Origin: Terebella lapidaria
Taxonomy: Eukaryota > Annelida > Polychaeta > Terebellida > Terebellidae
Direction: 5' to 3'
Assembly: GCA_949152475.1 (NCBI GenBank)
Contig: OX424564.1
Location: 31,742,165-31,806,164 of the forward strand
Length of the DNA: 64,000 nucleotides
The notes beneath the pieces were generated by a model. The model searched no databases. It was not told where the DNA came from and saw only the letters and a program-made list of their open reading frames with translations. The stretch's first letter is position 1. Each line of letters starts with the position of its first letter. Positions 58,777-64,000 of the stretch are shown in pieces. A program made the translations under genes and the position numbers.

Positions 58777-60018
58777 CAGAGGCGGATCCAAGTATTTTGA
58801 TTGGGGGTGGGGGGAGGGCAAAGAATGTAAATGCGGTCTGGGGGTTGTGGGGGGGGGGCTGGGGGCGCGCCGTATGCCCCCGTGAAAATTTAGCATTTTG
58901 GTGTTTTCTGAGAGCATTTGGGGTGGTTTCTGGAGACATTTCTGGGACTGTTGGATGCCTATTTCGTGTACTAATCAGGGACGGGTACAGGATTTTTGGT
59001 TCTAGCAGAGAGATTAGAATAATCCAATCTCCCTGGGTCTAGGTTGTGGGTCGTGTTGAATCACAGCATGACCAAATATTTACTTGTAGTCTTTCATTGG
59101 GATGAATTATTATTACTGATCAAGTATTATGGCAATAATATTGAAACATATATGGTTGAACAAGGAATTAAGGTGCAAAGAAACACAATTTTATTACACA
59201 TGTGCTGTTTACGACCATACATATATATCCACAACAGTTTTAACGTGAACATGAATGTCTTTGTGCACATAAAAAACAGGACAACCAGGGTAATGCTCCA
59301 GACACCCACTGTTCATTTAACAAAATGGTCATCAAAGCAAGCAAGAAATGACCGAATAAAAATGCATGATAAATGAGCTATGAGAATTACACTCCTGAAA
59401 TGCCCAAACAAATCACGAAACAATATGTGTCAAATTGTAACACACCAGCAGCGTGATTACGAGAAATCTCTGCAGAAACTGTGACGGTGACGACGTGACC
59501 ATAGCGGGACTACTAGTAGCTGTCGTCCAGAGATAGTTCGTATGCTACGTTTTGGTATATGAGCTAATTCAATGAGCCTAACAAAAGACTTTTTATCTGA
59601 CGGACGACAGACGGAAAAACATGGCAGTTAGCTCATCTTACATATATTCTGATTTCACCTCCACGCAAAGGCCATATAGGTACTATATGGAGCTTAGATC
59701 TAGATTTCATCTACATGGATCTCTAAACGAGGAAGTTTAGCGCAGTCACACTGCATACAGTGACAGATCTAGCCAACTTAACGGTTGAGTTGTCGGAAAA
59801 AATATATTGCTTTTTAGCGGGCAATCAGGTATGAAAAAGTAGAGGTATATCTAGATAGATACATTTTATTTATATCAGCTCTTTACCTTAGATATCATAT
59901 TTATATCATTTATATTAAATCAAGGGACTATTTTTTCTCTCTCTTTTCTTTCTTTTTTTTTCTCTCTCTCCCTCTCCCTCGCTCCCAGGTGCGCCCCCCC
60001 CCCTGGATCCGCCTATTA
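58777..60018. mobile_element. Nonautonomous hAT-like DNA transposon (copy B)
   Basis: Inverted ends at 58,780-58,790 and 60,004-60,014, with GTCGTC outside both (58,771-58,776 and 60,019-60,024). It is slightly longer than in A, mainly through a pyrimidine (CT) tract expansion near 59,935-59,985. It carries no transposase. Confidence 0.7.
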
Positions 60019-60024
60019 GTCGTC

Positions 60025-61912
60025 TGTTTGACAAAGCAATACATACATGATACACCTTAGGTGTATAGGCATGTGTATTTTTTGGTCTGGTATGTTGAAC
60101 AAAATCTATATTTCTCCCAATGCCACTCCAGAATTACCCAACTGGTGCGAACACGGTAGTTTTTTAAGATGATACACTATTACCCCCCGTCCCCGGTAAT
60201 TTCACTTTTGGGCTTCCATTACACATTGACGTCGGAATAACAGACAATGAGGGAATGTATGTTCAATAACTGCAACCTGTTGTAGACGATGTCAACCTCA
60301 TCTAAAACTAAGCACTTTCTCTGGAAATGCATTCTGGAAATGCTGACACGGTTAGTTTAGGGGTTTGATAAATGTTTTCGTTAGTAATTTGATTAAGTCT
60401 TTAATAGCTTCTCAGCATTCAATCTCGAGTGAAATTGCATATCGATTTATTATCTTTTTTTGTAACGTGATGACTTTACACAACAATCGATACTCTCACC
60501 AAATTACAACAATATTTCACTCAGCGAGTCACTCGAAAATTACTGATTATAGATAGTTCAACTCTTTGAAGCAAATGAAGATACTGTATCATCTCGCCTA
60601 AATTCAGCGCTCAAAGCGGAAATTACCTAATTGTAAGTCCATTGAAAAGATTATGTGGACTTTGCATGTATAATATAAAGTAACAACTGGAACATATATG
60701 TAATTAATAATGGAACCAATTGAAAATACAGGTTCTTCTTGTTTTGCGTGTTTAATAATAAGCTGTTACTGAAGTCAGCTGGAATCAGATATTTCGAGAA
60801 AAATGAGTATTTCTTGAACCACCTGTGAAAGCCATCATGAATTTTTAATAAATTATATACAAATAAGTATTGCTGCGTATTTGCCATTTCATTTATAGAT
60901 TCATCGACCAGACTTTAATGACGTCCACAAAATTTTAAGGCAGATCTTGGTGGAACACACATGTCACAGCAGTTTTATATAACTAGTGATTGACGAAGGC
61001 AGTTGGAGACTGAAACTCATCACATCTGCACACAACTTGTTTATGTGAAATTTGAAGTGGACTCATTATCAATTAACTATATTGTGCCAACTTGTGATTT
61101 TACGTTATACATCAACGCTTGTTTGGGAGAAACACGAAGGAAAAAGTCCCAAAACCGAAACCACAAGTCGTCAAATCGAGATGATTCAGACTTATCTACT
61201 TTCCACTCGTCTCTGTCACCAACACTATATCAGCCAATACGACATGATTTTGATGATAGATCTAGCTAAGTAAAACCTGAAATTAAACAATGGTCTAGTA
61301 AAAACAAATCCCAATCAAGCATTCACATCTGTAGAGATACCTGACGAAGAGTAGCACGCAATCAGCGAAGCCACATAGAGATTATGTGGAATAATGAAGA
61401 TAACATCATTGAAGATATGAATATTGATATATCTTGAGACATCAACATGTGATTATTGAAACCCAAATACACATAGCAGATCAAAACATAGTTATCCAAT
61501 ATGTTCAATATAAGGTGTCTGCTGCTACGTCTCCAACTCGAAACCGGTATTGCAAAAAATGCATGGTCGATAAGAATATAACAAAATGTAGAATATAATA
61601 AATTATTTACATCTGCAAGTAGGCAATTTTCTCTTGTAATGAAGATGCTGACAGGTTCATTTGGGGTTGATAAATGTTATCATCGGATATTCAATCGAGT
61701 CTTTGATAGCTCCTTTAGCAGCTGTTGGAATGACGCAACGATTTTATTGCCGTCTTTGTAATGTGGGGACTTTTCTCCGAAATCAATACTCACTCAAATC
61801 ACCAAGAAAACATTATACATTTATTAATTGGGTAACATGGGAATTTTTCTCTGTAATCAATGATTACACCAAATCACCAATGATGACGCCAGTGTGTATT
61901 TGGATGAGCTAA
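60025..61912. other. Duplicated noncoding sequence (copy B)
   Basis: Counterpart of 22,351-24,240. No coding sequence is supported. Confidence 0.5.
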
Positions 61913-61929
61913 TTGTCATCATTAAAGTT

Positions 61930-62510
61930 TGGTTGTTTTGGCGGTAATATGGTGATCCTTACGTTGTCATGATGCGCACTGGATAACATTATAAGGTTAC
62001 CGGACATTTGGTCCGAAAACCTATTGGCATGGCCTTGCGTCCGTCTGTCTGAGCCCACATCCAAGAGTTAGGGGCTGCGAAATAGCCCCTAACCATGTTT
62101 AGACCAACATGTTGGTTATTGGATTATTTTTTTGTGTTTAGGGGCTCATTTGGATAGGAAATTTACCATGGGAAAAGCCCCAAACGCTTAAATGTAGTTC
62201 CGTCCACATTTTTATCTTCAAAGTTTACGGTCAAATCTTTCTGAAAATTTGCAGAAAAATACCTTAAAATATTTCCAGGAAGGGTGTTTTCATTCGTATT
62301 TTCTTCAAAATGGCGGTCATTTTCTTAGAATCTGTCTGATAACTTTTTGCTCTAATTTATGCCCTTGAATCGACGGTCTGCACATGGCAGTCATTTTCAT
62401 TTTTTGACGGGTGGGTAAATTCGTTTTACCCCAAATCGCATTACTATTCATTTTGGGCTTTGGGCCATTCCTAGGCAAAAAAAAATTAAAATTTTACCCA
62501 AAATTTTTGA
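61930..62510. repeat. Hairpin-bearing repeat element (copy B)
   Basis: Counterpart of 24,300-24,960. The 10-bp stem is intact at 62,067-62,076/62,084-62,093, although surrounding bases differ by several percent. Confidence 0.5.
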
Positions 62511-62599
62511 CTTGCCCAACTTTTGGTCCTACAGACGACATGGCCGCTGAGGTTTAAACGCTTTCACCTACAGATTAGGATTATATTATTGGCTCATAA

Positions 62600-63560
62600 A
62601 AAGTCATATATATATATGGCACATCTATTGGTGACCATGAACTTGACTTTAGATGACATTGAAGGCTAAATCGCCAAGTCTCGCGTGGCCTGAAATATAT
62701 GTAAATAGGCCTCTACAGACAAAATACTTGTTAATGGGATTACTATGTTTGCATTATGAACATATAGAAAGTCATATGCAGCACATCTAATGGTGAAGTT
62801 GATGTCCACCAAGAAGACTTTGTTTGGTAAATCTCAAGGTCATATGTCACCTGGAATGCTTAAAACAAAAATTGTCCGGTAACCTCATTCCCAGGTTTCT
62901 AAAAATAAACCGTCACATGAGTTCGATCCAGTCGAGATCAACATAAAGTCAAAAATTGGTCTGGACATCAGCGACTGTAGACTTTATCTTTATTTGTCTG
63001 GCGGAGTTTAACTGTGTCGTGTAAAGTATTGATGCTCGTGAGAAATCTCGATCTGTAAGGGTCGATCGAACCACTTCGGGTCTCGGAACAAAACCATGCG
63101 CTAGAGATGTACACGGTCGAGGATGTTTTCTTCATATTCGTTTATTGTGTGTTTACGTATAGAAGTGGAAAAGATGCGTGTCAGTTATGTCCGTTCGTTG
63201 TGGATGCTAGAGGGCTCGAATGACATCTGTATGTATGAATGAATGACATCTGTATGTGAATAGTATGAACTATCAAACACAGTTGTCAACATGATTATGT
63301 TTAAATTTAGCTGAGAACTTTTTGGATATATCCTCATACGTGTACACCTGTAGAGAGAGAGAGTATACGCCCTACCGAATGCACGGTAATTACTGTCATT
63401 CATTGGCTAATGTGTTCATTTACTGCATGTAAATCAAGAGTGCAGATTGTGACTACCAACTACATGACAGGAATGGTAACCACCTTTCCCATTTTACACT
63501 GACACTCATTCCATGACCTGGAAATGGAGGCTCATTCAGACAAGGCATAGTCCTATGTCA
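62600..63560. repeat. TGACCTT-rich repeat and flank (copy B)
   Basis: Counterpart of 36,982-37,890. It holds the unoccupied target site of the young Gypsy element near 62,605. Confidence 0.55.
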
Positions 63561-63599
63561 TGAAAACTGCTGATCGTGACGCCACCTTCTCTTAGCTCT

Positions 63600-64000
63600 A
63601 CGATGATAACCTCAGATGTGCGCAAGGATTTCAGCACCAAATTAAACTTAAAGCTAACGCCCAGCCGGTACAACACTCTGTGAGCAAAGTACCATTGGTC
63701 CTTCAAGCAAATTTACCACAAGAACTGGATCGTCTTGAAACTGTTGGCATTATTGAAAAAAACCGAATCATCTGACTTGTAGTTGCAAAGAAGGCCAATG
63801 GGAATGTACATGTACAAGTTCATCCGAATGGCTTTCAGACTGGCGTCAGCAAGTGCAGTGGACATCATTTTTAAGGGTGCCCCTAATGTGTGCTGCTTTC
63901 AAGATGATATTCTGGTCCATTTGGCAACCCAGAAAGCTCATGATTCTGCCCTGAGAACTTCCTTCAAAGAGTGTTGGTACATAATTTGCGAATTCAGAGA
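63600..64000 (+). mobile_element. Old broken Gypsy pol relic (copy B, cut by window end)
   Basis: Same relic as 37,900-38,325. Only the RT start region is inside the window. Broken by several changes. Confidence 0.7.

Larger units (their letters stand above)
41203..64000. repeat. Tandem segmental duplication, copy B
   Basis: Direct-orientation repeat of copy A. Landmarks in the same order are the 94-bp tandem repeat, the Polinton-like ATPase relic, the trefoil gene, the AGGCGGATCCA-ended element, the GGGGCT hairpin and the old Gypsy relic. It lacks the young LTR element and both Penelope copies, so those sites serve as empty alleles. The window ends inside the old Gypsy relic, so the unit continues to the right. 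Confidence 0.9.

Overview
This is a eukaryotic window with low gene density, AT-rich and intron-bearing. The Penelope-type reverse transcriptases, the abundant AAGGTCA/TGACCTT-rich repeats and the many TIR elements suggest a marine invertebrate, most likely a mollusc. That assignment is inference from remembered repeat families; no search was run.

The dominant structure is a large tandem segmental duplication. Copy A (1 to about 38,325, running on to about 41,202) is repeated in the same orientation as copy B (41,203 to the window end). Almost every difference in length comes from identifiable events. Only in A: about 1 kb at 366-1371, a Penelope-like retroelement at about 3,770-6,220, a TTAA-flanked MITE at 6,782-7,504, a 1,112-bp segment between 66-bp direct repeats at 15,788-16,965, a second Penelope fragment at about 25,175-26,060, and a young Ty3/Gypsy LTR element at 26,188-36,977. 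Only in B: a foldback DNA element at 55,230-56,167 and small insertions near 45,665 and 51,285. Divergence is a mosaic: some blocks are 0-1 percent different and others about 5-7 percent, which points to gene conversion or repeated exchange.

The one well-supported host gene is present in both copies on the minus strand (17,252-19,968 and 53,967-57,621). It is a three-exon gene for a secreted 158-residue protein: a signal peptide, then two trefoil (P-type)-like domains, one per exon, the first carrying a run of eight tyrosines in a loop. Splice phases, TATA box, start context and poly(A) signal all agree. The two copies differ at four coding positions, all silent, so both encode the same protein. 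No single long ORF shows this gene because its first two coding exons lie in frames hidden by introns.

Weaker host candidates are a PAN/apple-like exon near the tandem junction (41,033-41,281), a small antisense Cys-rich two-exon candidate inside the trefoil intron, and a possible short first exon at 15,105-15,156.

Fossil elements: one nearly intact, very young Ty3/Gypsy element whose 757-bp LTRs differ at two sites; a much older, heavily broken Gypsy pol relic at about 37,900-40,180 and again at the right edge; and a Polinton-like packaging-ATPase remnant in both copies (13,535-14,262; 51,267-52,102). The remaining sequence is duplicated noncoding DNA with tandem repeats, hairpins and TIR elements.
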